A DNA stretch of 64,000 bases from Megasphaera paucivorans (GCF_900103535.1 NZ_FNHQ01000008.1:1-64000), one strand, 5' to 3'; positions 40,101-49,147 are shown, counted from the first letter of the stretch. The notes: generated by a model not told the origin, from the letters alone. Numbers and translations: made by a program.

Positions 40101-40446
40101 GAAGGAATTTATTGATTTGCGTCAGGAAATTATTGACCGGTATGGAAAACCTACTCTGCCAGTGGAAACATTACTGCGGGCGACACAAATTCGATTAACG
40201 GGAAAAGAAATCGGACTTGTACTTATTGCAGAGAAAAAAGATTGGCTAGAGTTAAAATGGCGGAGTATTGCGGAAATGCCGCCGTTGGCACGATTAGAAG
40301 ATGGATTGCGGAAACGGTTCCGGGTAGTTCCGGATTCATCCGTTACCTTGCGTATTTCTACGCAGGGAATCACAGAAATATTGTCTTTTCTCGAATATTT
40401 ATTTCAGTCGATTGTTATACTAAGAAAGGGGAATCCGCTTGACTAA
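37147..40446 (+). CDS. mfd: Transcription-repair coupling factor
   Basis: About 1099 residues. It removes stalled RNA polymerase and recruits UvrA. The order is a UvrB-like N-terminal module, the RNA-polymerase-interacting domain (VGDYVVHEVHGIGKYVG, about 435-450), and the helicase with Walker A GDVGFGKTEVAMRA near 578, DEEQRFGV, and TLSATPIPRTLHMS. MRGRVGRSHRMAYSYFLY is motif VI, and a C-terminal D7 domain follows. GAGG lies 4 bases before TTG 37141 and 10 before ATG 37147; the ATG is preferred. The end overlaps the next gene by 8 bases. Confidence 0.96.
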   Translation: MNDMLYRRMCEDTNLTSSRKLFTITGCHSIYGLGGSAKVAFTGMTLAMSGKKAVIVVPTKEQQASWISDLQFFAPALKTLDFPLVDRAVFSTTAKSMERAARQMEVLSGLRQQHPDVVVATAEEAAQYVVTPQVIDDAAIELRVQTECNRDELLQHLVNGGYERVDMVDRRGHFSVRGDILDIYAINQKSAVRIEFFGDEIDSLRFFDANTQKSVRQVAEIRILPVSLGTEAGIFKSTILDYMDNGIIIWDEPNRTRETLKKVVKESDDYKKWLCPWKKFAGETRDCVQVILSLLAQSVPDMFIDESASFTAKTMASFQKQFVLLKDELDHWRKNKNSVIFVISSKQRSDSLSSWLRQNDIEPVFYEGGQELIPAAVYIADGEIRNGFELPYSKLVMLSERDIYGMQKHRLRHHVQKGEEINYFTDLKVGDYVVHEVHGIGKYVGIKTIEIDDVHKDYLEIHYAGKDTLYVPTDQINLLQRYIGNEGEAPKLHTMGGNDWQKTRSKAQKSITDLAEKLVAIYAQREIVAGFAYPPDSPWQKEFEEAFPYEETEDQLKAVAEIKKSMEQPYPMDCLVCGDVGFGKTEVAMRAVFKAVMGGKQVAVLVPTTVLAQQHFQTFTERFRNFGARCEVLNRFRSAKEKKDILANVWTGEIDVLIGTHSLLNKKVRFKNLGLLVVDEEQRFGVAQKEKWKSWAAHIDVLTLSATPIPRTLHMSLVGVRQMCVIETPPTDRFPVQTYVVEYDARLVHDAVMREKRRGGQVFFVYNRVATIERMKDELQALLPDITIGIAHGQMSGTMLEQVMFDFYEGKYDVLLCSSLVENGLDVANANTIIIYDADHFGLSQLYQMRGRVGRSHRMAYSYFLYRRDKILSEVAEKRLQAIKEFTELGSGFKIAMRDLEIRGAGNLLGREQHGNIASVGFAMYCHMLEEAIAKTQNENGQSGEIPQPKTIMDIHVDAFIDDAYIENGGQKVEMYQRMAMLRTQKEFIDLRQEIIDRYGKPTLPVETLLRATQIRLTGKEIGLVLIAEKKDWLELKWRSIAEMPPLARLEDGLRKRFRVVPDSSVTLRISTQGITEILSFLEYLFQSIVILRKGNPLD

Positions 40447-42022
40447 GAGCTCATTTTTACGCGGAGCCATGATACTGACTTTTGCCGGTATTGTGGTTAA
40501 AATATTAGGCGGCGTCAATCGTATCCTTCTTTCCCGACTTTTGGGCGGGGAAGGGATAGGTCTTTACCAAATGGCGTATCCTATATACATATTGCTGCTT
40601 AGTATTGCTGGAGCTGGGATTCCGATCGCTGTTTCCATTATGATTGCCGAACAGGCGGCAAGGGGAAATTACAGTGGTACCAAGCGGGTGTTTCATATTA
40701 CCTTGGTTTTTACGCTGATCATTGCGGTCCTATGCGGTTTGGGATTAGCCTTGGGCGCTGGATTCCTTATAACCTGCGGCCTGGTGCGGGATGAACGGGC
40801 CTATTTGCCGCTTTTTGTGTTGGCGCCGGCGCTTACGGTGTCTATTATAACGTGTTGTTTTCGTGGTTATTTTCAAGGTTTGCAGCTCATGACTCCGACC
40901 GCTATTTCTCAAATGCTCGATCAGTTTGTGCGCGTGTGTGCGATGCTGGCGCTGGCAAGTTTCTTTCTGCCTTACGGACTTGAAAAAGCAGCAGCCGGAG
41001 CGGCTTTTGGCGCTGTCCCAGGCGCGATAGCCGGTTTGACAGCTATCGCTTGGATTTATTATCGGTATACAAAAAAGCAGCAGCCTTGTGATACGGGAGA
41101 GTTTACGCAGAGTTCTCCCGGAGCGGTCATCAAACGTCTTATTGTTCTTGCCGTGCCGGTTGCGGCAGCTAATATGCTGCTGCCTGCTGTAGCCAGTATT
41201 GATTTATTTATTGTGCCGCAGCGCTTGGAGGCGGCCGGGTACACTGTGCATCAGGCAACGGCACTTTTTGGATATTTGACGGGGATGGCTAACGGCATTG
41301 TGCAGCTTCCGGCTATTTTGACGATGGCATTAGCAACGAGTCTTGTTCCTGCCGTATCAGCGGCATATGCCGGCAGGCGTATGGATATCGTACTGCAGCG
41401 CACGAATACGGCGATGCGTATTGCCAATCTTATTACGATGCCGGCAACGTTTGGCATGGCGGTGCTGGCTGTACCTATTTCTCAAATGCTCTATGCAACG
41501 CCGCTGGCAGGGCCGGCGATTTGTGTATTATCCTTGTCTGTCCTGCTTGTCGGGGTACAGCAAGTTACCAGCGGACTTTTACAGGGAATGGGACATACGG
41601 CGATTCCTCTATATAATATGGTGGCAGCAGCGTTGCTGAAAATTGTTTTGAGCTGGCATTTGACTGCGATTCCCTGGCTTGGCGAAGTCGGGGCGGCATG
41701 GGCAACTAATGCGGATTTGGCAATGGCGACGGTATTGAACCTTTATTTTGCATATCGATACGCTCACTATGTCATACAATGGAAATACATGGGAAAATTG
41801 CTTGCAGCCTCGGCATTGACAGGTGTTACGGCGTGGGTTGTATATCATGCACTGGTGTTCCTGTTAGGTAATACAGTGGCAACTACGGCAGCCATATTAA
41901 TGGCAATTATCGTATATTTTGCAGGTTTGCTGTTATTACATGCAGTGGCTCCAGACGATGTGCAGAAAATACCAATTGCAGGAAAAAAATTGAATCAAAT
42001 GATGAAGAAACTGCATCATTAA
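40439..42022 (+). CDS. MOP/SpoVB-like polysaccharide flippase
   Basis: 527 residues with about fourteen membrane helices. It belongs to the MATE/MOP exporter group that contains SpoVB and MurJ-like flippases (SSFLRGAMILTFAGIVVKIL and FRGYFQGLQLMTPTAISQ near 140). Start is TTG at 40439 after AAAGGGG, inside the mfd end. The mfd-flippase-mazG order resembles the mfd-spoVT-spoVB-yabN run of Bacillus, without spoVT. A lipid-linked envelope precursor is the likely cargo. Confidence 0.88.
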   Translation: MTKSSFLRGAMILTFAGIVVKILGGVNRILLSRLLGGEGIGLYQMAYPIYILLLSIAGAGIPIAVSIMIAEQAARGNYSGTKRVFHITLVFTLIIAVLCGLGLALGAGFLITCGLVRDERAYLPLFVLAPALTVSIITCCFRGYFQGLQLMTPTAISQMLDQFVRVCAMLALASFFLPYGLEKAAAGAAFGAVPGAIAGLTAIAWIYYRYTKKQQPCDTGEFTQSSPGAVIKRLIVLAVPVAAANMLLPAVASIDLFIVPQRLEAAGYTVHQATALFGYLTGMANGIVQLPAILTMALATSLVPAVSAAYAGRRMDIVLQRTNTAMRIANLITMPATFGMAVLAVPISQMLYATPLAGPAICVLSLSVLLVGVQQVTSGLLQGMGHTAIPLYNMVAAALLKIVLSWHLTAIPWLGEVGAAWATNADLAMATVLNLYFAYRYAHYVIQWKYMGKLLAASALTGVTAWVVYHALVFLLGNTVATTAAILMAIIVYFAGLLLLHAVAPDDVQKIPIAGKKLNQMMKKLHH

Positions 42023-42044
42023 CAGATCGTTTTCGGAGGATACA

Positions 42045-43208
42045 ATGAGAAATATTCGACTTATATCAGTGGGGATGGTACCTGATGAGTCCATTAGCCT
42101 TTCGGTGTACCGGCAGATGCAGCATGCAGAGGTCGTATTTGTGAGCAGCTATCATCGCCATATTGTAGATTTTCTGGAAAAAGAAAATATTACATATAAA
42201 AAATTACCATGTGGGAGGGCGATTGCCGGACAGGAAACTACCTGTAAGGAAGCTGTTTCCTTGTTGCTGCAGTGGGCACAGCAGCAAGAGGTGTTATATA
42301 TTACTGTCGATGCGGCGGCCGATCCTGTAGCAAAACAACTGGATGAACAGGTTTGGCAGATGAAGCCGGGGATGGCTATATCTATCGAAACAGGAGCTCC
42401 GATTGAAGCAGGTTTACCGTTTGATTTGCAGCCCCTGCTCGATGTTATGGCGGAACTGCGGAGTGATGATCATGGCTGTCCGTGGGACAGAGCACAAACA
42501 CATCGTACGCTGCGTCGCTACTTGCTGGAGGAAGTGTACGAAATGCTGGATGCGGTGGATATGGACGATATGGCGGGGATTCGGGAAGAAATGGGCGATA
42601 TACTGTATCAGATCGCGTTTCATTGCCGATTAGCCGAAGAAAAAGGCCTTTTTAATGCGCAGGATGTTGTGAAAGATGTTACCGATAAGATGATTAGGCG
42701 ACATCCGCATGTTTTCAATAAGAAAAAGCTTGAAAACATGGGTAAGAGTATGGTAAACTGGGATAGATTAAAGCAAGGAGAACAACGACAGCAGCATCAA
42801 TATCTTCTTGACGGTGTGGTAAAAGGAATGCCTTCTTTACTTGAAACATATAAACTTCAAGAGAAATCTGCCAAGGTAGGTTTTGAGTGGGAAGTAACTG
42901 ACCAGGTTTGGGATAAAGTACAAGAAGAATGGCAGGAGCTGAAAGAGGCTCTGCAGGAGAAGAATCCGGTCCATATCGAAGAAGAAGCAGGCGATGTCTT
43001 GTTTGTGTTGGTCAATTTATTTCGGTGGTATAGTATAGAGCCGGAATGTGCGTTACATCGTGCTAACAGCAAATTCCGTCGTAGATTTTCTTACGTGGAA
43101 GATAAAGTTAAGGAAAGCGGTAAATCCTGGCAGATGGTTACCCTGCAGGAATTGAGTGATTTCTGGAAAGAAGCGAAGGAAATCGAAGGGCGTAGTTCCA
43201 CCGTATAG
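42045..43208 (+). CDS. mazG: MazG nucleotide pyrophosphohydrolase with eroded methylase-like N-terminus
   Basis: 387 residues. Residues about 135-375 are a complete tandem MazG unit: CPWDRAQTHRTLRRYLLEEVYE, EEMGDILYQIAFHCRLAEE, HPHVF, NWDRLKQ and the second EEEAGDVLFVLVN. The first 130 residues resemble the start of the tetrapyrrole-methylase domain of YabN (IRLISVGMVPDES in place of the GxGPGD loop, then HAEVVFVSS), but much of that domain is missing. The product probably removes non-canonical NTPs. It follows the flippase by 22 bases. Confidence 0.9.
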   Translation: MRNIRLISVGMVPDESISLSVYRQMQHAEVVFVSSYHRHIVDFLEKENITYKKLPCGRAIAGQETTCKEAVSLLLQWAQQQEVLYITVDAAADPVAKQLDEQVWQMKPGMAISIETGAPIEAGLPFDLQPLLDVMAELRSDDHGCPWDRAQTHRTLRRYLLEEVYEMLDAVDMDDMAGIREEMGDILYQIAFHCRLAEEKGLFNAQDVVKDVTDKMIRRHPHVFNKKKLENMGKSMVNWDRLKQGEQRQQHQYLLDGVVKGMPSLLETYKLQEKSAKVGFEWEVTDQVWDKVQEEWQELKEALQEKNPVHIEEEAGDVLFVLVNLFRWYSIEPECALHRANSKFRRRFSYVEDKVKESGKSWQMVTLQELSDFWKEAKEIEGRSSTV

Positions 43209-43266
43209 GGACGGAATTCATTTAGCAGCGAATTTATAGATGTAACAGAAAAAAGGAGGATTTGTT

Positions 43267-43545
43267 ATGAACAAAACAGAATTGATTGCTAGTGTTGCAC
43301 AAAAGTCCGATTTGACAAAGAAAGACGCTGAAAAAGCTGTAAAGGCTGTATTTGCTTCCATCAGCGAAACTTTGAACAAAGGTGACAAAGTACAAATTAT
43401 CGGCTTTGGTACTTTCGAAGTACGCCAGCGTAAAGCTCGTGAAGGTCGCAATCCCCAGAACAACAAACCAATCAAAATCAAAGCTTCCAAGACTCCGGCA
43501 TTTAAAGCTGGTAAACAGTTGAAAGATATGGTTAATAAAAAATAA
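43267..43545 (+). CDS. hup: HU family DNA-binding protein
   Basis: 92 residues, nucleoid protein. [40 protein letters not shown] and the arm region are typical of HU, and the last part, [12 protein letters not shown], is standard. AAAAGGAGGA lies before the ATG. A terminator follows. Confidence 0.97.
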   Translation: MNKTELIASVAQKSDLTKKDAEKAVKAVFASISETLNKGDKVQIIGFGTFEVRQRKAREGRNPQNNKPIKIKASKTPAFKAGKQLKDMVNKK

Positions 43546-43560
43546 GTTTTGTAATGTACT

Positions 43561-43594
43561 AAGGGCCGCATCTTAATACGGCCCTTTTCTTTTC
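43561..43594 (+). terminator. Terminator after the HU gene
   Basis: AAGGGCCG pairs with CGGCCCTT, followed by TTCTTTTCTT. Confidence 0.85.
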
Positions 43595-43662
43595 TTGGAT
43601 TTTGTCGTAACATAGTAATATATCCAATTGTTTCATAAGTATTGTCAAAAGAGGGAAACAGG

Positions 43663-44826
43663 ATGAAAAAGAAAAAGGTGCTTATTCTGTCGGCATCGAT
43701 TGGTACGGGACATACGCAGGCAGCACGAGCTATAGAAGAATATTTGAGACAGGTTCCCGGACAATGTGAAGTAGAACATGTGGACTTTTTATCCAATGAT
43801 TTTCTTTCCATTGATAATTTAGTCAAGGAAACGTACATAAAAATCTTGGATGTATTTCCTATGTTGTACGATTTGATGTATTACTCTTCGCAAGGATACA
43901 AAAAGGGAATGATGGTAAAGACCATGGTAGCATGGGGCTTGAAACGACGTATGATGCGTGTTATCACTGAAAGAAAACCGGACATTATTGTATTTACGCA
44001 TCCGTTTCCGGCTGCTGCTGCGGCTCTTTTAAAACGGCAGCATCGTATTGCTATTCCGCTTGTAGCGGTCATTACAGATTTTGCTATCCATCAGTTTTGG
44101 ATATATCAGCAGATGGACTTATATTGTGTGGCGGCATCACAGATTAAAGATTTGCTTATTCGCCAGCATATTGACTGGCAGAAAATTATCGTATCAGGAA
44201 TCCCAATTCGTAATACGTTTCAGCAGGAACGGTGGCAATTGGAAACAGGTTGTAGGCGGGAACGCAATATACTGATCATGGGCGGCGGCCTCGGCATGGG
44301 ATCCATTAAACAATCGCTGGCGCTTCTTGATCAGCTTGACAACGTAGATAGCTTTACTGTCGTTGCCGGATATAATGCGGACTTGTACGATCAAGTGTCC
44401 CAAATGCGCAGCGAATTACGGCATACTGTATATGTATATGGCTACACAAACCGGATTTCTTCATTGATGGTTCATGCAACGCTGCTTGTTACTAAACCGG
44501 GTGCACTTACTTGTACTGAAGCGGCGACTGTTCAGGTTCCGATGGTCTTATACAGCCCGATTCCGGGTCAGGAAGAGGCGAATGCTACGTATATGCAGAA
44601 AAAAGGATGTGCCCGCTGGGTGAAACATTCGGAAGAATTGGTTTCAACCGTATCTGAACTTATGACGAATCCAGAGGAACTGCGGCATATGTCTCAAGCT
44701 AGTGTAGCTTGTCATCGCTATGGGGCGCAAATTGTCGGGAAACAAATTTTACAGATGCTGCAGCTTGAAGAAGCAGCGGATATTGCCAATATGGGCTTTG
44801 CGGAATGTTCCGATACCCGGGCATAA
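43663..44826 (+). CDS. MGDG-synthase/UgtP-like glycosyltransferase
   Basis: 387 residues. The N-terminal domain has LILSASIGTGHTQAARAIEEYL, the glycine/His loop of diacylglycerol glucosyltransferases and MurG relatives. The C-terminal half has a UDP-sugar site (ILIMGGGLGMG, TKPGALTCTEAATVQVPMV). It likely transfers a sugar to diacylglycerol for glycolipids; sugar and acceptor are inferred. ATG 43663 follows GAGGGAAACAG. Confidence 0.88.
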   Translation: MKKKKVLILSASIGTGHTQAARAIEEYLRQVPGQCEVEHVDFLSNDFLSIDNLVKETYIKILDVFPMLYDLMYYSSQGYKKGMMVKTMVAWGLKRRMMRVITERKPDIIVFTHPFPAAAAALLKRQHRIAIPLVAVITDFAIHQFWIYQQMDLYCVAASQIKDLLIRQHIDWQKIIVSGIPIRNTFQQERWQLETGCRRERNILIMGGGLGMGSIKQSLALLDQLDNVDSFTVVAGYNADLYDQVSQMRSELRHTVYVYGYTNRISSLMVHATLLVTKPGALTCTEAATVQVPMVLYSPIPGQEEANATYMQKKGCARWVKHSEELVSTVSELMTNPEELRHMSQASVACHRYGAQIVGKQILQMLQLEEAADIANMGFAECSDTRA

Positions 44827-44840
44827 TATATGAGTTTACG

Positions 44841-44886
44841 ACCGGAGTACTGAATAGCAGGCAGTTATTCGTAACTCCGGTTTTGT
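44841..44886 (+). terminator. Rho-independent terminator
   Basis: ACCGGAGT (44841-44848) pairs with ACTCCGGT (44874-44881), followed by TTTGTT. Moderate strength. Confidence 0.65.
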
Positions 44887-44902
44887 TATAAAGGAGTAAC
44901 TT

Positions 44903-46255
44903 ATGGAACGAAAATCCAGACGTCAACCCAAAAAGCGTATTTCTTCAAACGTTGTGCGCAGAAAAGGAACTCTCATAAAACCATTGTCTATCTTGTTTCT
45001 TATGATAGCATTGTGTGTGGGCGCATATTGGAATATAAACGATACCAGTTCTTCGAAACAGGTGGCTGATGAAAAGATGACACAGATCGAAGGAGGCAAG
45101 GCTTCTGGGAAAAATATGGATTATACGGATGCGTCCAAAGACCTCCAAGAGGCAGTAGATACATGGCTGAAGTCACAGGGAGCTGCTATTACCGTTGTGG
45201 ATACGGCTAAGCGTGAAGAGGAGCGCCGGGCGACACATGGTAAAATTTTTTGGACGACAAACCGCGTGCAGGTAATACCGAAAGAAACATTTTCCCGCAG
45301 TTCTTTAGAAAAAGAATTAGCTATGAGCGGTGATAAGGCTGTTTTATATAATGTGGGGAAAACAACCCTCAACGGCACAGAAGTTACGGAATATGATATT
45401 GCTCTTTTCGATATGCTGGATAAGGAACAATTATATCTTGTTGTTGAAAAATTATATGTAACGGCGCCGGGGACCTCAGCAGGGATTATAGATAAAATTA
45501 AAGCAGTTATTGCCGGATCGAAGTCAGAAATTGTGAAAAAAAATTCAGAGGATAAAACGGATAACGGCAACAGTCCGCAGACGCATCCGAATAACATTAA
45601 AGGCCGATTGGCTATTGTTATTGATGATTGCGGTTCACGAACCGATGTTATACATACATTGAATGCTCTTTCCATTCCTCTTACCTATGCCGTGATGCCG
45701 TATAAGCCATATACTACACTGAGTGCGAATCTGGGATATGCGGCGGGAAGGCAGATTTTTGTCCATATGCCGATGCAGCCATTGAATGTTCCTTCTTCAG
45801 AAACTGTATATATCGGTACCAATATGAGCGACACTAAAATTAAAACGACAGTAAATGAACTTTTGGATCAGGTGCCTCATGCAATCGGCATGAATAACCA
45901 TCAGGGATCAGGAGCGACGGCAGACAGCCGCGTTATGAAGGATGTAATGGGGGTTATGAAGCAACGAGGACTCATATACCTTGACAGTCGTACAAACAGT
46001 GCTTCCATAGGGGCGCAGACGGCAGCGTCGATGGGAGTAGCGACTGGACGCAATTCTTTATTCCTTGATAATGATGCCGATGTGGAATCTGTAAAAAAAC
46101 GCATTCGTCAGGCCGGACATATTGCTGTGAATAATGGCAGTTGTATTGTTATCGGACATTGTCGGCCGAATACGGCAGAGGCGATAGCGGAAATGATTGA
46201 TGAATTACATGGCGAAGGGGTAGATATCGTCTTCGCTTCAGAATTAATGCAATAA
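44903..46255 (+). CDS. Divergent polysaccharide deacetylase family protein
   Basis: 450 residues. A basic N-terminus and one membrane helix (about 28-45) anchor it, followed by a low-conservation stalk to about residue 230. The NodB-like divergent deacetylase domain then has RLAIVIDDCG, PLTYAVMPYKPYT, GRQIFVHMPMQPL and GMNNHQGSGAT, with the metal Asp/His positions kept. An envelope or periplasmic location is expected. Neighbouring lipid glycosyltransferase fits an envelope role. The substrate is unknown for this subfamily. Confidence 0.9.
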   Translation: MERKSRRQPKKRISSNVVRRKGTLIKPLSILFLMIALCVGAYWNINDTSSSKQVADEKMTQIEGGKASGKNMDYTDASKDLQEAVDTWLKSQGAAITVVDTAKREEERRATHGKIFWTTNRVQVIPKETFSRSSLEKELAMSGDKAVLYNVGKTTLNGTEVTEYDIALFDMLDKEQLYLVVEKLYVTAPGTSAGIIDKIKAVIAGSKSEIVKKNSEDKTDNGNSPQTHPNNIKGRLAIVIDDCGSRTDVIHTLNALSIPLTYAVMPYKPYTTLSANLGYAAGRQIFVHMPMQPLNVPSSETVYIGTNMSDTKIKTTVNELLDQVPHAIGMNNHQGSGATADSRVMKDVMGVMKQRGLIYLDSRTNSASIGAQTAASMGVATGRNSLFLDNDADVESVKKRIRQAGHIAVNNGSCIVIGHCRPNTAEAIAEMIDELHGEGVDIVFASELMQ

Positions 46256-46267
46256 GGGGGATGTTTT

Positions 46268-47050
46268 GTGGAAGTATTTGGTGGAGATTTTTCTTTGGGT
46301 ACGCTGGTATTTGTTATGTGCGGAGGATTTTTGTCAGGATTTATAGATTCCATTGCCGGTGGTGGCGGCCTTATCTCCCTGCCGGTTCTTTTAACCGCAG
46401 GATTGCCGCCTCATTATGCACTGGGGACAAATAAATTTTCTGCGACGTTTGGTATTTTAATGAGCTCGTATCAGTTTTGGCGGGCTGGTAAAGTGGATAT
46501 GCATTTTGTTAAAAAATTACTTCCGTTTACTTTTATTGGTGCGGGTATCGGATCGGTATGTATGCTTCATTTATCAGCGGAAATTCTTAAGCCAATCATC
46601 ATTTGTGCGCTTGTTGCCACGGCTATATTTGTTATGACTAAACGTGATTGGGGGAGTATAAGTACCTATCAGGGAGAGACAAGAAAAAAAATCTTGCGGT
46701 GGTGTCTGATCGCATTTGCTATTGGTATTTATGATGGGTTTATCGGTCCGGGAACCGGCACGTTTCTTATTGTTGGCTTTGTTATGACAGGTTTTGATTT
46801 TGTCGTTGCAGCGGGAAATGCAAAGATGCTCAACATGATGAGCAATGTTACTTCATTTGTACTTTTCGTTTTTTGGGATAAAGTATTGTATGGGTACGGT
46901 ATTGCCATGGCGGTTTCCTTGTTTTTGGGTGCCTATTTCGGAGCACGGCTGGCAATTACTAAAGGATCGTCTTTTATCCGTGTAGTTATGCTGGTTGTTA
47001 CAAGTGTACTTATTGGCAAATTAGCTTTGAATTATTTAGAAGTTATGTAA
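46268..47050 (+). CDS. TSUP family (TauE/SafE) transporter
   Basis: 260 residues with about eight membrane helices. The paired motifs FIDSIAGGGGLISLPVLLTAG and FIGPGTGTFLIVGF are characteristic. The family moves sulfite, sulfonates or other small anions; the substrate cannot be told. GTG start after AAGGGGGATG. Confidence 0.88.
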   Translation: MEVFGGDFSLGTLVFVMCGGFLSGFIDSIAGGGGLISLPVLLTAGLPPHYALGTNKFSATFGILMSSYQFWRAGKVDMHFVKKLLPFTFIGAGIGSVCMLHLSAEILKPIIICALVATAIFVMTKRDWGSISTYQGETRKKILRWCLIAFAIGIYDGFIGPGTGTFLIVGFVMTGFDFVVAAGNAKMLNMMSNVTSFVLFVFWDKVLYGYGIAMAVSLFLGAYFGARLAITKGSSFIRVVMLVVTSVLIGKLALNYLEVM

Positions 47051-47063
47051 TAAGGAGGCTCAT

Positions 47064-47810
47064 ATGGAGGAAAAGGTCGCTCTTATTAGTGGCGGTACAT
47101 CAGGTATTGGTCTGGCGTGTGCAGCAGAGCTGCTTAAGTGCGGCTGGCGTGTAGCAATAAACGGACGCAGTAAGACACAAGGGGAAAAAGCTCTGCATAT
47201 ACTGTCAGTGCTGCCAAGCCGGGCGGTATATATACAAGGCGATGTTATGCATGATGAGGAATGCTGTGCTATGGTAGATAAAACCATCGCTTGCTTTGGC
47301 CGTATGGACGGATTGATTACTTCGGCAGGCGTTTATGAAGAACAGCTGCTGGAGGAAACAGTGCCGGAGGATGTGCTTCGTTTATTTACGACTAATGTAT
47401 TTGGTACGATTTCGTTGTGCAGGTATGCATTGCCGCATTTAAAAAAAAATAAAGGAAGTATTGTTACGTTGGGTTCTGATGCAGGTTTGCAGGGAAATGT
47501 AGGATGCGCAGTTTATTGCGCTACCAAAGGAGCTGTCGTGGCGTTTACAAAATCCTTGGCACTGGAAGCTGCACCGCATGGAGTGCGGGTTAATTGTGTA
47601 TGTCCCGGAGATGTGGCAACGCCGATGCTGGATCGACAATTGCAGAAAAATCCAGAATTATCGATCGCATCGATGAAAGCGCTATATCCGTTGTATCGTA
47701 TTGCGGAACCGGAGGAAATTGCCAAAGCTGCTGTGTTTTTGCTGGGAGAGAATGCTTCGTTTATCACTGCTGTTGCTCTTCCCGTCGACGGGGGATTGAC
47801 GAGTTGGTAA
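47064..47810 (+). CDS. Short-chain dehydrogenase/reductase
   Basis: 248 residues. NAD(P)-binding SGGTSGIGLACAAELL at the start, GLITSAGVYEE replacing the usual NNAG, catalytic Ser in TLGSDAG and YCATKGAV (Tyr, Lys near 153-157), then VCPGDVATPM and PVDGGLTSW at the end. It resembles FabG-like enzymes but the substrate is open. AAGGAGGCTC precedes the ATG. Confidence 0.9.
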   Translation: MEEKVALISGGTSGIGLACAAELLKCGWRVAINGRSKTQGEKALHILSVLPSRAVYIQGDVMHDEECCAMVDKTIACFGRMDGLITSAGVYEEQLLEETVPEDVLRLFTTNVFGTISLCRYALPHLKKNKGSIVTLGSDAGLQGNVGCAVYCATKGAVVAFTKSLALEAAPHGVRVNCVCPGDVATPMLDRQLQKNPELSIASMKALYPLYRIAEPEEIAKAAVFLLGENASFITAVALPVDGGLTSW

Positions 47811-47831
47811 TACATAAGAAAAATTGAAGAA

Positions 47832-47856
47832 AAAAGAGGATATTTATCCTTTTTGG
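47832..47856 (+). terminator. Weak terminator
   Basis: AAAGAGGAT-attt-ATCC-TTTTT, a short stem with T run after the SDR gene. Confidence 0.45.
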
Positions 47857-47921
47857 GAGAATATATTTATATAGTTAGTTTTTATTATTATGTTATATAC
47901 AATTAACCGAATGAGGTGGTA

Positions 47922-48782
47922 ATGATGACAGAAGAAGCCATTGCGAAAATGGAACAGATGCAGAAGGAGATAGATAAGCTTCGCGAAGAATTGGCGCAGA
48001 TGAAACTGTCGGCTGAAAAACAGGAAAATGTATTGAGTGATGAAACGATGCCGGCAGATTCACTTGAAGTCATTCGCACCATGGACGAAACAACAAGTGA
48101 TGACGACTTAAAGGTGGAAACCCTATGTCGCTGGGCAGCAGCCCGTGCAGGTGTTATCGTAGTAGCCCCGCTTTTGGGAACTGCTGCTCTTATGGCTAAT
48201 GAAGTATATCTTGTAAGCAGAATTGCCCGGGTATACGGGATTAAGTTATCAGAACGTGCTGTTATCGCTTTTATTGGGGCAACTTGCAGTCGGATGGCCG
48301 GAAATTTCTTGACAACGCTTATTCCTATCAGTGCTATTCAAATTCCCATTGCGGTCGGGATCACATACAGTTTGGGACGTGTAACGCAGCGTTGGCTTAA
48401 AGACGGGATGCCAAGTGATATGGGACCGTATATTGCCATGATGGGGGACTGGAAAGAAAAAGCTAAGGATCAAGTGGATAAGCTTCGAGATAATCCCTTG
48501 CAAAACATTCCACTTGGGGATGAAACTGTAGACTTCATGAAAAAATGGGGAAACACAGCAAAAGATATTTTTATGGATATGAAGGAAAAAGGGCAAGAAG
48601 CATTGAATAATGTATGCCATCGCAGTACTCTTGTCGATGAAATAGTGGAAGAACAGGAATCGAAGGTGGCGGCTGTTAAAAATGATGCAGCCCAAGAAGC
48701 GGCAGAAGCTCCGAAAACAACAGAAGAGCAAGTGAAGGAAGCTGTTGAAAAAGCAAAAACGCCGATTATTAATGGACACTGA
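47922..48782 (+). CDS. DUF697 (YcjF-like) protein
   Basis: About 286 residues. A coiled-coil start (EAIAKMEQMQKEIDKLREEL) is followed by a DUF697 region at about 65-165: two hydrophobic helices (AGVIVVAPLLGTAALMA; FLTTLIPISAIQIPIAVGIT) with the RIARVYGIKLSERAV signature. A charged tail rich in E, K and A follows. DUF697 often accompanies GTPases in membranes; none is adjacent. GAGGTGG precedes the double ATG (47922/47925). A DUF1232 gene follows 8 bases on. Confidence 0.78.
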   Translation: MMTEEAIAKMEQMQKEIDKLREELAQMKLSAEKQENVLSDETMPADSLEVIRTMDETTSDDDLKVETLCRWAAARAGVIVVAPLLGTAALMANEVYLVSRIARVYGIKLSERAVIAFIGATCSRMAGNFLTTLIPISAIQIPIAVGITYSLGRVTQRWLKDGMPSDMGPYIAMMGDWKEKAKDQVDKLRDNPLQNIPLGDETVDFMKKWGNTAKDIFMDMKEKGQEALNNVCHRSTLVDEIVEEQESKVAAVKNDAAQEAAEAPKTTEEQVKEAVEKAKTPIINGH

Positions 48783-48790
48783 GAAGGCGA

Positions 48791-49141
48791 ATGCCCATGA
48801 TTAAATTATTGTCTTTTTTCGCTCGTTTTTATACGCCGGGAAAGTTTATCTTATTTTTAAAAACAACCGGTAAGAAGGTGCATTTCCTGCCTAAACTGCT
48901 TACTATTTTTTATTGTATGCAGGATCAGGATACACCAAAATTCATGAAGCTGATTCTTATGGGTGCTATCGGATATGTTATTCTTCCTTTCGATTTTGTT
49001 CCGGATGTAATTGCTGGAGTCGGCTGGCTCGATGATGCAGCTGTTTTGGCTGCTGCTATGCATTTTGCCGGTGCATATATTAAGCCTGAACATTGGGAAA
49101 AAACAAATCGTATTCTGCCTTTCTGCAGGAGAAGTTCATGA
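48791..49141 (+). CDS. DUF1232 (YkvA-like) membrane protein
   Basis: 116 residues with the DUF1232 core ILMGAIGYVILPFDFVPDVI followed by GWLDDAAVLAAAM, one to two membrane helices. Function unknown. AGAAGG lies upstream of two in-frame ATG codons (48791, 48797); either could be used. It is probably co-transcribed with the DUF697 gene and ends at a strong terminator. Confidence 0.85.
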   Translation: MPMIKLLSFFARFYTPGKFILFLKTTGKKVHFLPKLLTIFYCMQDQDTPKFMKLILMGAIGYVILPFDFVPDVIAGVGWLDDAAVLAAAMHFAGAYIKPEHWEKTNRILPFCRRSS

Positions 49142-49147
49142 AAACGA

